Source of the DNA: Gymnorhina tibicen
Taxonomy: Eukaryota > Chordata > Aves > Passeriformes > Artamidae
Assembly (NCBI GenBank): GCA_013399875.1
Contig: VXAZ01007509.1
Span: 283,357 to 347,356, forward strand
Direction: 5' to 3'
Length of the DNA: 64,000 nt
Positions 24,775 through 36,330 of this stretch are shown in pieces; position 1 is the stretch's first letter, and each line of letters opens with the position of its first letter. The notes beneath the pieces are model-generated. The model was given only the letters and a program-made list of their open reading frames with translations, was not told the origin of the DNA and made no database searches. The position numbers and the translations under genes were made by a program.

Positions 24775-24890
24775 CCCCAGGACAGGGACTGCCGCGCCCG
24801 CCCGTCCCCGCGTCGCGTCCCCTGGCGCCGCGTGCGCCACACTGCAGGCACAGGGAGCCAGTGACCGCACGGCCCGGAATGTGCTCTGGG
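24775..24890. promoter_or_regulatory. Small CpG-rich cluster
   Basis: About 115 bases are rich in CG dinucleotides inside AT-rich intronic DNA. It may be a minor or decaying promoter or enhancer in the NCOA7 5' region. No TATA box or first-exon donor could be assigned. Confidence 0.35.
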
Positions 24891-27449
24891 CACTGCGAGT
24901 TCCACAGCTGCTGCAACGTTTGGACAACGCCTCTCCAGGTTCTCCTCACGCTATTTCCATCGAAACATTACTGCGCTTAAAACAGATATAATAAGTACAA
25001 ACTACAATAGTATTTTTCCCCCAGAAAATCACTGTAATCTAACAGTTAGGTCACCATTCTGACCATACGTGGAAATTGAACAAAACATAGCAAAAGACTG
25101 TGCATCATTTCTTCCTTCCCTCTCCTTTCCACTTCCTTGAAACTGGGATGATGTACATTTTAAGTCAGGCTAACTTACAGAAGAAAATCTGTTATCAAGA
25201 CTTTCCACATGAAACACACAGTTGAGGAACGAGAGGACTGATACATGCAGCTTCTGTGCAGATCAAGGGTTTTCACTAGAGCTGAAGTATGTACCCCGGG
25301 TACAAAAGACAATTTGTACTTACCATTATATAGCAGATACATACTCAAATTATATGCTTTCCATAAATTAGCACATTACTTTGATGTTATTCTTACTCAT
25401 TTTTACGTAGTAAGCCTACTGTCACACATCAGTCAGCGTGTCAAATTAAAGTAATAATAATATGTAATGTATTCATATGGAACAGACAAGTTAATTGCAT
25501 GCTGCTGTACAGATTGCATTTAAAGGAATCGCTCTGATTTTTCAGGTTCCAAAGTTCAGCCTTACCTACCAAACTGACAGCCACGGTACAGTACCTCTAA
25601 CACTGAATGCTACTGACTCGGTTTTACAGGCACACCAGCGTTAAGTGAAAAGAAACACCAGCCTCTGACATCCCTTTCCTGGTGCTTTTGGGAAGATCAT
25701 TCTTCTCCAGCTACCATCTCAGGGATGCAGGCACAGGCACTGGCTGTTTCTGTGCTGGCAGGAGGCTGAATCGCTGACAGTTGCACTGATGCACTTCTCT
25801 ATCGGATACAGGAAGCCAGAGAAGAGGCACAATCTTTTGTCAGTGCACATGACTTGTACAGAAAAGAAAGCCATTTCTAAAAATAACTAGGCAGCATATG
25901 ACTCTCAGTGCTATTTTTCTGGTGGTTTAGTGGTCAGCCCTCACCCCTGAGGTTCACATAAAAGAAAAGATTTCTTATTTCAGTAAATTTTTCTAGTACA
26001 TACCTTAGTCTTTGCTGCCCCTGTGGCTGTAATCAACAACCTCTTCACTGCTCAAGAGAAATTTAGTAAGATATATTACTCATTTGAAAAGTGATTTGCT
26101 AACTGTCAAGCACAACAGAGCAGGATTGATTTGTTTCTACATCTAACAGTTTCCTAGGGCATGGACAAAACACATTTACCCACCCTGCCATCAGCATAAG
26201 ACCCCATTTTTCATAGGCTCAGCTACTTTTCTGAAATTGTCAGAGGGAATATTTTGTCTCCATCACTGAGGCAGCTTAAGTATCAAGAGGCTCACCCCTG
26301 CCTTCCTCTGTGGTGTCACGTAACAGAGACACTCTTAAGGGTGGCAATGACCATTCTGTAACATACATCCTCAATCCTGCAAATGCAGCTGCTGTGGACC
26401 TAGCTGAGTTCTAATCTAGCTGTCTCCAGTGCTGCTAACATCACAGCCATAGAAGTCAGTACCCCTCCAAAACCCACCTGAGAAGCAGCCAGGCCGGAGA
26501 AGCCTATGCTTTTAAACACAACACTGTGGACGTAGTGGAGTATACAAACTCTTAAGGCTAGCTCAGTTTTTGCAGTATAACCACCTCAGTATTTGGCTGG
26601 TGTTCCTTGCAGGTTCCACTCTGTAGGAAACTAAGTCCCACTTCGTCTTTCTCCTCAACAATGGGCACAGATTACCTGCTGGGACCAGCTGACCTCTCTC
26701 ACCTAAGCACACCCACCTCTTTGCAGTGGCCTCATCCCACTGATACCTCAGCTTCCAGCCCTCCACAGCTTTGGCTCCTCAAGGCCTGAAATCCCTTGGT
26801 CTTACCAAAGGAGATGCCATGGATCCTACACATGTGAAAAGCTGTTCTTGCATATTTAAGACATTAGATTTTAGCTAAGAGGGCCTGATTTTAACCTCGT
26901 ATTTTGTTATCTCCCTCACTGCACAGTAAAATTGCTGAATTCGGACCAAAGAAAGCTCCATCACAATCAAGATACACGTTTTGTTCAAGACTGCTACAGT
27001 GAATGGTTTGTGAGGAAATGAACCATTGGCTGAACAGGGATGCTGATGAGATGGAAACCAAACACCTCCAGCCTCCTTCATTCCTCCCACAAGAAAGTGA
27101 TCCCCTTAAATTTGTTTTCAGACTCTAAAGCTTTTAAAGATCAGCTAATGCATATTTGCACAGTCCACAAGCACACAGTCTGAAGCTTATCTATCTTAAC
27201 ACAGAAAGGTTTTTGCATTTTAGAGGCAGAGTGCTCGAGAAATTTGCTTATGCAGAGCCAACCCTTCTGCATCGTTAGACACTGCCTAAACAGGGAGTAT
27301 TATTTTTGCTAGTACAGCTCCCAGATGTACTATGCTCATGAAAACAACATGCCAGAGGAAAGAGCCTTTACACAGGGGTCATCCACAGCACAGGCCGTTT
27401 TCACTCCGCTCACACAAACCTTAGAAAAAACCCCCAAGGTCACGGATTA
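24891..27449 (-). other. NCOA7: Non-coding stretch within the NCOA7 5' region
   Basis: No gene, RNA gene or recognised dispersed repeat was found. The sequence is AT-rich and becomes more GC-rich toward the promoter island. It may include a non-coding NCOA7 5' exon that cannot be assigned from sequence alone. Confidence 0.5.
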
Positions 27450-28110
27450 CTATGTATCGTGTGAGAAGGCCGCAGCAGCACAAGGCAAGCGACCTCGATC
27501 CCCTCTGTGGAGCCACTGGCTCCCACTTGAGACAGGCCTTCGGACCCGCTCTCCCCTGCAGGCCTAGCACCGGAACCCGGACAAGCTGAGGTGTTCCCAC
27601 CGCCTGCTCGGGGAGCGACCACGCCGGTGCGGAGGGAAGCGCCACGTTCCTCCCCTCCTGGCAGCCGCCGGCCGGGATGTGCAGTACAGAGCGCTCGGCT
27701 GACGAGGCCCCGCCTGCTGAGGAAACAGCGACACCCAGAAAAGAGACGATGGTGTCACGAACAGTGTAAAGTAAAAGCAACACGAAATGAGGGAACACAG
27801 CCGCGCACTGCCTGCTGTGGGCGGCGGGAGGGGCGCTGGCGGAAGAAGAGGGGGAGACCCGGCGCCGCCCGCTGGCGCCCTCCTCCGAGCCCCCTGCCCG
27901 CAGCTCTTGCCTGTGGCGCTGTGTGAGCCACCGCCGTTCCCGCTGCAGCACCGCCGGCCTGGCCGCTCCTTCCCGCCCGGTCCCCCAAAACCATCCCGCC
28001 TCCCTCCCACGGCGGGGGCCCTTCACCAGCCTCGCCTGGGCCGCCCCCTCTCCTCGCCACCCCGCCGCCGCTATTCTTTTCCGTAGGGTGGAACAGAACG
28101 TCCCTCTCTA
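27450..28110 (-). promoter_or_regulatory. NCOA7: CpG island, probable main NCOA7 promoter and first exon
   Basis: GC and CpG content rise sharply over about 0.6 kb. The island lies upstream of the NCOA7 coding start on the minus strand and between that gene and HEY2, where the 5' end of NCOA7 is expected from mammalian order. No TATA box is obvious, as usual for a broadly expressed CpG-island promoter. Long open frames on both strands here follow from the GC richness and are not counted as genes. The exact start site and exon 1 donor are not resolved. The tRNA-Glu gene lies about 140 bases beyond its outer edge. Confidence 0.65.
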
Positions 28111-28248
28111 GACGCAGCTGCTTCCAGGACTTGGTACTGCCTGGAAAATGGGAACACAAGGAGAAAGCAGCAGAACAACACAACGGCGGGAGGGAGGTCG
28201 TTTTGTCCTTTGTTTCTTTACGAAGAACTGAGACAGTTAACGCAAGGT

Positions 28249-28320
28249 TCCCTGGTGGTCTAGTGGTTAGGATTCGGCGCTCTCACCGCCGCGGCCCGGG
28301 TTCGATTCCCGGTCAGGGAA
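28249..28320 (+). tRNA. tRNA-Glu, anticodon CTC
   Basis: This 72-base gene folds into a complete cloverleaf. The acceptor pairs TCCCTGG with TCAGGGA (one G-T pair), and the discriminator base is A. The anticodon stem is CGGCG/CGCCG (28275-28279 with 28287-28291), with loop CTCTCAC and anticodon CTC at 28282-28284. The B box GGTTCGATTCC is perfect at 28299-28309, and the A-box region is intact in the D arm. There is no intron and no encoded CCA, as expected for a nuclear eukaryotic tRNA gene. A T6 terminator follows within 11 bases. The sequence looks identical or nearly so to the vertebrate tRNA-Glu(CTC) consensus, so it is very likely functional rather than a SINE-derived copy. Confidence 0.97.
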
Positions 28321-28325
28321 GCTCA

Positions 28326-28331
28326 TTTTTT
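28326..28331 (+). terminator. RNA polymerase III terminator of tRNA-Glu
   Basis: A run of six T residues begins six bases after the mature tRNA 3' end, which is the standard Pol III termination signal. Confidence 0.9.
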
Positions 28332-28796
28332 CTCACTTTCCCTCTCCATCTCTGTTTTGTTTTGGGTTTCTCTCCGGCCCTCTCGTTCTGATTTTGCAGT
28401 GCTGGGACCGTCGGCCGGCTGCTGTGCGAGCCTGAAGCGCCGGAGTTTTAAGACACACTTGACAGCGTGGAGGAATTGTAAACCAAGTGTGAAAAGTCTC
28501 AGTGCCCTGTGCTGGTGGGCAGGGGAAGCCTGGCCAGGTGTAAGCATCTGCCTGGAACTCTTCCCTTCACAAAGCTGCCTACAGACATCCCATGCCCACC
28601 CACATGGATTCTAGAAGTCAGCAGAGGCCTGTGCAGAGGGCCACAAGCAGGGCTGCTGGTCAGCAGTTAGAAATAACATAATTTCCTTTTTTTTTGTCTG
28701 CTCTACCAGTTTAGGGTATTACCACACCTTCCCCCCTACAGTGAATGCTCATTTAGTGCTATCACGCATCTTTGAACTGTGGCAGCAGGGACCCAG
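28332..28796. other. Intergenic stretch between tRNA-Glu and CR1
   Basis: No gene or recognised repeat is seen, apart from a T9 run near 28687. Confidence 0.6.
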
Positions 28797-29221
28797 TAGG
28801 GACTGGAGCATCTCTCTGATGAGGAAAGGATGAGGAAACTGGGCCTGTTCAGCCTTGAACAACACAGCTGAGAGGGGACCTCATCAATGTCTACAGGTAT
28901 CTGAAGTGGGGTGCCAAGCGGATAGAGCCAGTCTCTCCTTGGTGGTGCCAAGCAATTGGATGAAAGGAAATGGGCAGAAACCCATGCACAGGAAGTTCCA
29001 CCTGAATATGAGGAAGAACTTCTTTATTGTGTGGGGGATCACACACTGGAATGGATTGCCCAGAGAGATTGTGGAGTCTCCCTCACTGGAGATATTCAAG
29101 AACTGCCTGGATTCAATCCTGTGCCATGTGCTCTTGGATGACCCTGCTTGAGCTGGAAGGTTGGAGCAACTGACCCAGTATGGTCCCTTCCAACCTCACC
29201 CATGCTGTGATTCTGTGACCC
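28797..29221 (+). mobile_element. CR1 LINE 3' end, well preserved
   Basis: About 425 bases follow the CR1 3' consensus closely: CTGATGAGGAAAGGATGAGG, TGTTCAGCCTTGAACAA, GGGGACCTCATCAATG, CAGGAAGTTCCACCTGAATA, AGGAAGAACTTCTTTA, GAGATATTCAAGAACTGCCT, GGATGACCCTGCTTGAG and a terminal GTGATTCTGTG. It is 5'-truncated. Open frames in it are pieces of the old LINE or chance and encode no intact reverse transcriptase. Confidence 0.95.
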
Positions 29222-29561
29222 ACTTAGCTGTCACTGGTGTGCGTGTGCCTCTCTGACCGAGTGCTGTTTCCACACAGAGAAGGTGAGAAGGGTTTGTCCC
29301 CTGCTCCCCTGTCCTGGCAGAAGGGGGACTGCAATTCTCTGTGGTGCTTCCTTAGCTGAGCAATAGACTGTCTCTGTGCAGTGTAGCTGTACAGCCCCCA
29401 CCATGCAGGGCATATCATTAGGGGGGTGCAGGACAGATACCAGATATTCTTCTGGAAGTGGAAAGAAGTAAACAAAGAGGACAAAGGGATTTTTAATACC
29501 TCCCTGCAATTAGCACCTGTCTCCCTCTGTCCTGCTGTGAAGCCCTCACCACACCTTAGAA
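29222..29561. other. Intergenic stretch between two CR1 copies
   Basis: No gene or recognised repeat is seen. A minus-strand open frame runs through here into the neighbouring CR1 copy and is not considered coding. Confidence 0.55.
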
Positions 29562-29803
29562 TTGCTAAGGCTAGAAAAGATCTTTTAAGATCATCATGTC
29601 CAACCATCAACCTAATCACTGCCTTGTTCACCATGGAACTATGACTTCTAGTGCCAAAGCCACACTTTTTTGAACACTTCCAGGAATGGTGAATCCACTG
29701 AATCCAAAGCAGTCTGTTCCAATGCTTTACAACCCTTTTAATGAAAAAAAATCCTAATATATAATCTAAACCTACTCTGGTGCAACTTGAGGCCATTTTT
29801 TTC
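29562..29803 (-). mobile_element. CR1 LINE 3' fragment, inverted
   Basis: On the plus strand the element reads as the CR1 reverse complement: GGCTAGAAAAGATC, TTAAGATCATCATGTCCAAC, CATCAACCTAATCACTGCC, TGAACACTTCCAGGAATGG, CAGTCTGTTCCAATGC and AACCTACTCTGGTGCAACTT. It is a 5'-truncated, moderately diverged copy. Confidence 0.9.
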
Positions 29804-30092
29804 TCAGCTCCTAAAAACAGTGTGGGTGCTCCAGCAGGTGGGAAGGGAAAAGGTGTTGAGAACAGGGTAAAGCCTCTTCCAGTCCTGCAACAGTGAGGTG
29901 CCTCCCCTCCTCCTCCCGGAGCTCACAGCAGCGCACATCACCTTCGCATCCAAGCATCCCAGTCCGAATCCAGGGCTCCAGCAAGAGCTGCTCTTCTCCA
30001 CCTGTACCTCCCCATTTCCACCCACCCATGATTTGTAGGGTGACAGGTCAGTGGGAGGGCCTTTTCTCTCACACTGTAATACTGGGCCTGCC
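29804..30092. other. Intergenic stretch before the solo LTR
   Basis: No gene or clear repeat is recognised; part of it may be older repeat sequence. Confidence 0.5.
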
Positions 30093-30582
30093 TGTGGTGG
30101 GCTCATGTTGTTTTGTTACCAGATGCCCACCCAGCCATTCTCTCACCACCCTCCTCAGCAGGGTGGGGGAAGAAAATAAGATTGAAAACTTGTGGGTTTA
30201 ATGAAAGACAGGGAGTTTCATGAAAGAAAGAAAAGGCCCAGTACATGTAGCAGTTGCTTGGAAGACAAATATCTTAAAAATTAATCCCTTCCCCTACTCT
30301 TCTGTTTTATTGCTGAGCGCAATGGTCACATGGTAGGGAATATCCCCTTTGGTCAGGGTGGGTCACCTGTCCTGGCTGTGTCCCTGCCCAAACTCCCCCC
30401 CCCAGCCTACTGGCCTTGGGAGGAAGGAGTGTTGGAGGCAGTCTTGATGCTGGGGGAGCACTACTCAGCAGGGGCTAAAACACTGGTGTGTTACCAACAC
30501 CCTTCTAGCTACAAACAGAAAGCACAGCAGTGTGAGGGCTGCTATGGGAAAAATTAACAGCATCCCAGCGGGACCCAGTACA
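30093..30582 (-). mobile_element. Solo LTR of an endogenous retrovirus (songbird type)
   Basis: Read on the minus strand, the element starts TGTACTGGGTCCCGCTGGGA, continues with GTTAATTTTTCCCATAG and GTTGGTAACACACCAGTGTT, and ends ATGAGCCCACCACA. This order matches a long terminal repeat family that I recognise from passerine genomes. It is about 490 bases with TG...CA ends. The flanks CTGCC and CTGCT differ by one base and may be a decayed 5-bp target duplication. No internal retroviral genes or second LTR are present, so it is a solo LTR left by recombination. The family name and class are not assigned. Confidence 0.75.
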
Positions 30583-31011
30583 CTGCTGCAGGTAAACCAA
30601 GAAATACTGATAATAAAAGAATATTGTTCGCTTAGACAGACTGCTAGCACACCTGACAGGTTATGCTTTAGCAGGGATCCTTCCTACTGCCGGGAGCAAG
30701 CCACGGCCCTTGCATCACTCATCACCCTGGCAGTCCACACTTTATGCAGGCTGCTTTGGCCTGATGCGAAAGTACCACTGTAAAGAATGGCTTTGGCTGC
30801 CTTTGCCAAGGCATGCCAGAGCCTACGCTGCCCTCCACTATGCTGGAGATTGGAGCGTCTCATGAGAAAGGTCCTCCACTATATTCTTTATGACAAAGAA
30901 GCTTCAAGGAGGTGCAAAGGGATGGGATCACCTTTGCTCTAAGGCAGAAAGCAAACAGTCAAAAGGGCTGTTGTCACCCTTTAGATATTAAGAAAAGGTG
31001 CTGTTGAATTA
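30583..31011. other. Intergenic stretch between LTR and CR1
   Basis: No gene or recognised repeat is seen. Confidence 0.5.
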
Positions 31012-31195
31012 TAGTTAAACACCAGGTCCACAGGTTGCCACCCAAGGAATTATTGCATTCCTGTGGCTGGAGGTTCTTAAGAGTGGGCTGGGCAAGTTAT
31101 CTCATCAAGTCTCAGACTGGGCAAGGGGGATGGTTCAGTGGATCTCCTAAGACCCTGAAAGTCGCAATTATATGATTTCATCCTGCACTTTCCCC
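31012..31195 (+). mobile_element. CR1 LINE 3' fragment, old
   Basis: The fragment follows the CR1 tail in diverged form: CAGGTTGCCACCCAAGGAA, GTGGCTGGAGGTTCTTAAGA, GTGGGCTGGGCAAG, GGGGGATGGTTCAGTGGATC and an ATTATATGATTTCATCCTG end. The many substitutions indicate an older insertion than the copy at 28.8 kb. Confidence 0.75.
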
Positions 31196-34100
31196 TCTAA
31201 TTAACAGTTTACCTGTTAATTACAGCTGTGTAGGGCTCTGAGATTCTTCTCTCCCTCTTTGATCTCAGTGAAATGCCTTACCAAGTTGGTGGATGAAGTT
31301 TCTGTTTTCTATGTCAGAAAATGATGGGCAATTTTAGAAGCAGCTAAAATGAATTTCAGGTGTTGACTACCTTCCCAGAAAAGGCATATATATGGTTTTA
31401 CAGAATAGGAACAAAATAATGATTTCCTTTTGCTTTAACTCATTTTGTAGTAGGACATTTGCGTGCTCTTAGCACTGTAAGTCCAGCTTTAGAGCCATCT
31501 GAGAAAGGATAATCATATGTAAGATTTTAGAAACATGGAAAAACCCCCAGAATGGCTCTTGCACACAAAGAAAGAGTCGTTTCCAATATTTTCTTAGGAA
31601 TGCTGCATAATCTCTGAAGAAGCTATCTAATGGCCTTCCAGATCCCTTTTCAGTCCAATGCCAGACTTGAAACTTGCCCTTGCACAGACAGCAAATATCC
31701 ACCCAGCAAGGAGTAGGCACCAGTTCTCTTGGCTGGTGTCCTTCCACTTCAGGTCCTGCTGTGATTAAAGGTGCCCTGGTCTGGGATGAAAAGAGCCCAG
31801 ATCAATGTTCACCTTGAGCATGTGTTGAAGAGTATTACAGCAGTTTCTGATTCCTTGTTCCTGGACCTTAGTGATGGAAGGAAGGATGTGATGGAGAGAA
31901 GGAACTGCGTACTTGTTTTAAACAGGTAGAAGAATTATCCTTCCTAGAGCTTTTGCTGATATTTTTATTTTACATAAAAAGTAACTCATGATGCTGGCAT
32001 GCTGAAGCCCCAGAACAGGTGGGCTGTTTCATAGAGGACTGGCAGTGCAATCAAAAGCACTTCAGAAAAGTGATCTGGCTGGAACAGAGGTATTTAAAAA
32101 AAATATAAGATTATTAATAGTGCATTTTCAAAGTGTAGCTGAATTCGCTTCTCATTGTGGTAGATTTTGAGATACTGGCTCACAAGTATTTTTACTTTCA
32201 TTTCTGTTCTTTCTCAAAAGTGTGACCAAGGGCTTTCCATCTCACAGCAAATGTTTATGGGAATGAACTGCAGAAGAAATAAGAATCATATGGAAGATAA
32301 TACCTCAACTGTAGATCAGCTTAAACCAGCAGCTGAGTCAACTTCTCTTGCTACCTCCTTTACATTATAGCCCTACATTAGATCCACTTTGTAAGTTTTT
32401 TTCCAATCTTATATGAAGTATCTTGGCTGTGAGTGAACATAAAATTTTGCATGACTTTTACAACTAGCAATTCTTCGCAAAATGAGAGTTCCCACCTTTT
32501 TTTAATAGGCATATTTTCTACTTGCCCTCATATTTCACTTCTATTTGAAGGGCATAGAGTCATGCAGTCGTTAGATTTATTCTGTTCCCAGGACATTCTC
32601 TTGGCCACTTATCGCCTTTTTTTTTTTGTTTTATTGTGAACATAAACAAGTGCAACTCCGTGGTATCCTCTACAAGGCAACGCGCTTTTGCCTATTGACA
32701 TAAATATTGTTGGAACACGCCACGAGGTGGCATCCCGATCCTGTGTCTGCCACCACCCGCCCGCGGTTCCCAGAGCGGCCCCTCCTCTGGAGGTTTCGGA
32801 TTCAGTTCCATAGGTTAACGTTGTGCCCGTTTCATTCCAATGAGCTACAGAGCAATGAAGGATTTGTATTTGCTGATAAAGCCAATTTCATGTACAAATG
32901 AAGCTTTTATTAAGGCAAATCATTGCCTAATTTCTGAGTTCAATGCTGTACATGGAAACTTTACAAGCTGTCTTTAAACAGTCTTAATATAACATAAAAA
33001 AATTTAAAAAGAAAAAAAAAAGTCACGAAGGATTATCAGGAGTGTGAGTCAGACTCTATCACCTCATCCTATCTGTGGTATTAATACAATGATGACACAT
33101 ACCATTACCAGAGTGACAAAGAACCACGTGTCCCTGAACATGTTCACCCTCACAGCCTGTTAGGGGTCAGCAGCACCTCTGCTTTTCCCCTGTAGGTTTT
33201 GAACTGAAGGTCATGCAGAAAGTTCATGCCAAGGTGAAGAAGGCAACCACAGTTTCTGCATCCCGGGTCAGGATCCCGGGGCATCAGCTGCCCAAGGACA
33301 CAAGATAAGGTCTGGTTTCATTCCCTTCTGCATGGATTCACCAGGCTGGTGCACCATGGGAGCAGTCTGTGCTATGACATTAGTGCTGTCACCATGGCAG
33401 TCAAAGGACACAAACAAGGCAAAGTGTTTATTAAACTGATGGGGTGGAAGGAAAAACAAACCCAAAAGATGCTTTCAGGCACACAATCCTTTTTGCAGGC
33501 TTTTTTCCCTGTCCTATTATCTATCCCAGTATTCTTTCTATAAAATGTTGCTGTCTTAAAGCATAACTATAAATCTCTTCCCTAGCTACAGATTCACTAT
33601 GAAACACCTTCTGGACAGTAAGATAAAAAAACATGACAACCTCACTTCACATCCTCCTGGGACTGTCCCTTGAGAACTACAGTTGGAAAATTTACTCTAA
33701 ATTGTGTTTTAAGAGAAAGTATTTTATACAAACCAAGGCAGTTTATTTAAGGTAATGTTAATGAAAGTCCAATGCAGATTTAATTACTGCTCACAGATCT
33801 AGATAATACTATCCAAGGACCATTTTCCAGTGAGTCCAGGAGCAGTTGCCATGTCCTATTAAGAAGTACTCTGATCATGAAATTATGAAAGCTCTGATCC
33901 TTTTAAAAGTCTAAAATGCTGCAAATCTGCTTTCTAGATCCTTTTTACACTGCCTTGTGGCTACAGTCAATCATTACCTTCTGCCTTTCCATGCTTTGTT
34001 TCCCATGTGTTCTTTTGATTAATCACATTTTAGTAAACTATATTGACAACGTTATTATGCTGTGCCTAATTTTTGTCTCGCTAACAGGAAAACAACTGGC

Positions 34101-35887
34101 AGCTGGGAGGTGCCAGTTTTCCCCAAAAGCAGGAAAATAATAACAGACTATAAATTGGGATTACAACACATGCTCTGGCTGGTGGTGCTGTCTGCTGCAT
34201 GTAGCAGGGAATAGCAGCGACCCAGACAAGGACAAGGCAGCTGGGCTGATGGAGGGTGGCCACAGCAGGGTGCCTTCGTGTCTGTTCACCCAAACTGCCC
34301 CTGCAGCCTTTGCAAGGGATTTTTTTACAGAAATGACAACTCTGTATTCCATAACTGGCATAACTGGTGTTGTGTAAGCTGCAGTTCTACGTAAGAGATC
34401 CAGGAGAATAAATGAAAAAAACAGGAATGATCTTCCTGTCTGCTCAGGTAAGAGACTACCTGCTTAATTCTTTCAGGATGAAGTTTTGCAGTTTGTTTGT
34501 TCTCCACCCCAAGCCAAGTAGTAAGTCTCAGTTTCAGGTTTGTTTGGACTGCAGCCTTGGGTCCATCAAAATGGAGTTTCTTGCTGTAGCCTGCAAGGTC
34601 TTTCATCCCTCCTACACCACTGTGCTCATGTCCCCTTAAGCAACCAGGCTGAAGCTGAGTGTGAAGCACGTGAGAAGACAAATATGAGCTCCTAAGCTCC
34701 TACCACCATGACTCGCCTGCCTGCTGCAAGGCTCACAGGGAGCCTCTGTGTACAGGCCAAACCTTCACAGTTCTGAAGTGCTCACTCTTGGGTTTACCAT
34801 CAAGATCCAACCAAGTGTGTCTTTGATGAGAAAGGTGGGTGGCTGGGGATTCTGCTGTGGATGTGGGCAAAATCCAGGTATCTTAAAGGTACCTGAAAAC
34901 CAGATATCTTAAAATCTCTTGTACCAACTGTTTTTTACAGTTTGCTGATCCTCCTTGCAGAGTAAAAAGCCAAATGATTAAATGTAATTTAATAAATTCT
35001 GATTCTCTTCTGGTCATACATTCAAAGGGGATTTTTCTTCCATGTCATCCATTATGCCATCAGAAATTTGCCTCCCTCAGTAGCATCTGGACTCCAGGAG
35101 AGCTACTATCTTCTGTTAACTGGAAGCTTATGGTACGGGCTAGAAACTTGAGTTAAAAGTGCTCCCAAGATGATGATGAGTTAGGAGCTAATCTTTCCCC
35201 TGGGGTCTGAGGTCTAATTAGACAAGATCAAGGACAAGAATTAATTAACACTATTCCCACTTTACAGGTGAGTAGCCAAGGAGTGAAATAACAAACAAGT
35301 TGTATTTCTGATGTATTTAAACACTCAAAAGTAGCTTGACACCGAAAACTTTTAAAAAACAGACAAAAAAATGCATCCTCTAAAGTTTTGGTCCTGAAGG
35401 GGGCTTAAAAGCATAAACAATTTTGTTTATACAAATAATCCCACTGAAGAGGAATAGTTCCTGTTTCCCTCAGAAGTATATCCTTAGTTCCATCGTAGGA
35501 CAAGTCCTAAGTCATATTGGTGATGAACTGTAACACTGATTTTGAAAAGCAACAGGGAACTCCCTCTCCATAGCTGAAAAAGTCATTCATGTCAACAATA
35601 GCTAAAAAATATCTCTAACATGCCTAGCTCTTCTTCACTTTAAAGATTATATACAGGAGAAAAAGAGCTTTATTTCCTTTTTTTTGCCTCCAGTTTGAAC
35701 CACAGGCACAAAACCACCCCACTGCAAAAGCTGCGCATATGGACAAGCAGGTTTTATATATTTATATTGAATTATTACTTCTCTTTTGTTTTGTTGGTGG
35801 CTACTGCTATTGGGCATCCTTGGGTTTTGACGGTCACATCAAAGGAGCAGCTCTGGCGTGAGAACCGGTCAAAGTGAGCCAGATAAT

Positions 35888-36330
35888 TAATGGATTTATT
35901 ACTGAGGTCGGTTCCCATGATTGTCGGTGGGCAGCAGCCACTGCTGTGTCGTAATCCTCATTCTCTTGGTAAGGCACATACTGCCTTAAAAAGGTTTAAT
36001 GATCCAACAGTGATTTACTAATGGGAATCTTTCTTGTCAGTTTAGCAGGCCTTGAAGGAGGACAGGGTGGCACATGAAGGTCAGTTTTCAGCAGTATCAA
36101 GAAATGGTTTTATTTGTTTTGTTTTGAGATTCCTGTTTGGAGCATTTTTATTCACTAACTGCAATAATAAATTGAAGGGTCAAAGTCATTGTAGCTGGGC
36201 AGGTATCGGATTCTTGATAACACGAGGAGGGAAGGAAACAGACATTGGTCAGAGTAGATTGCGGCTGAAGGTCTGAGATAATTATCAGAAAACATTCACT
36301 TCGGCTTTTATGATTGACAAAATGGAAACG
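35888..36330. promoter_or_regulatory. Candidate enhancer with homeodomain, GATA and PBX/MEIS-type motifs
   Basis: The stretch contains TAATGGATTTATTA (paired TAAT/ATTA sites, about 35888-35901), a perfect palindrome GATAATTATC at 36277-36286 that places two GATA motifs face to face, and TGATTGACA (PBX/MEIS-like) at 36311-36319. It lies about 6 kb downstream of the HEY2 stop. The motifs are seen directly; enhancer function is inference. Confidence 0.25.

Noticed and set aside
27421..28183. Several 100-200 codon open frames in the NCOA7 CpG island
   Set aside because: They overlap in multiple frames on both strands in GC-rich promoter DNA and show no known protein features.
28131..28391. Plus-strand open frame of 86 codons across the tRNA
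   Set aside because: It reads straight through the structured tRNA-Glu gene, so it is a by-product of that sequence.
29224..29796. 190-codon minus-strand open frame
   Set aside because: Much of it lies in an inverted CR1 fragment and the rest has no recognisable domain.
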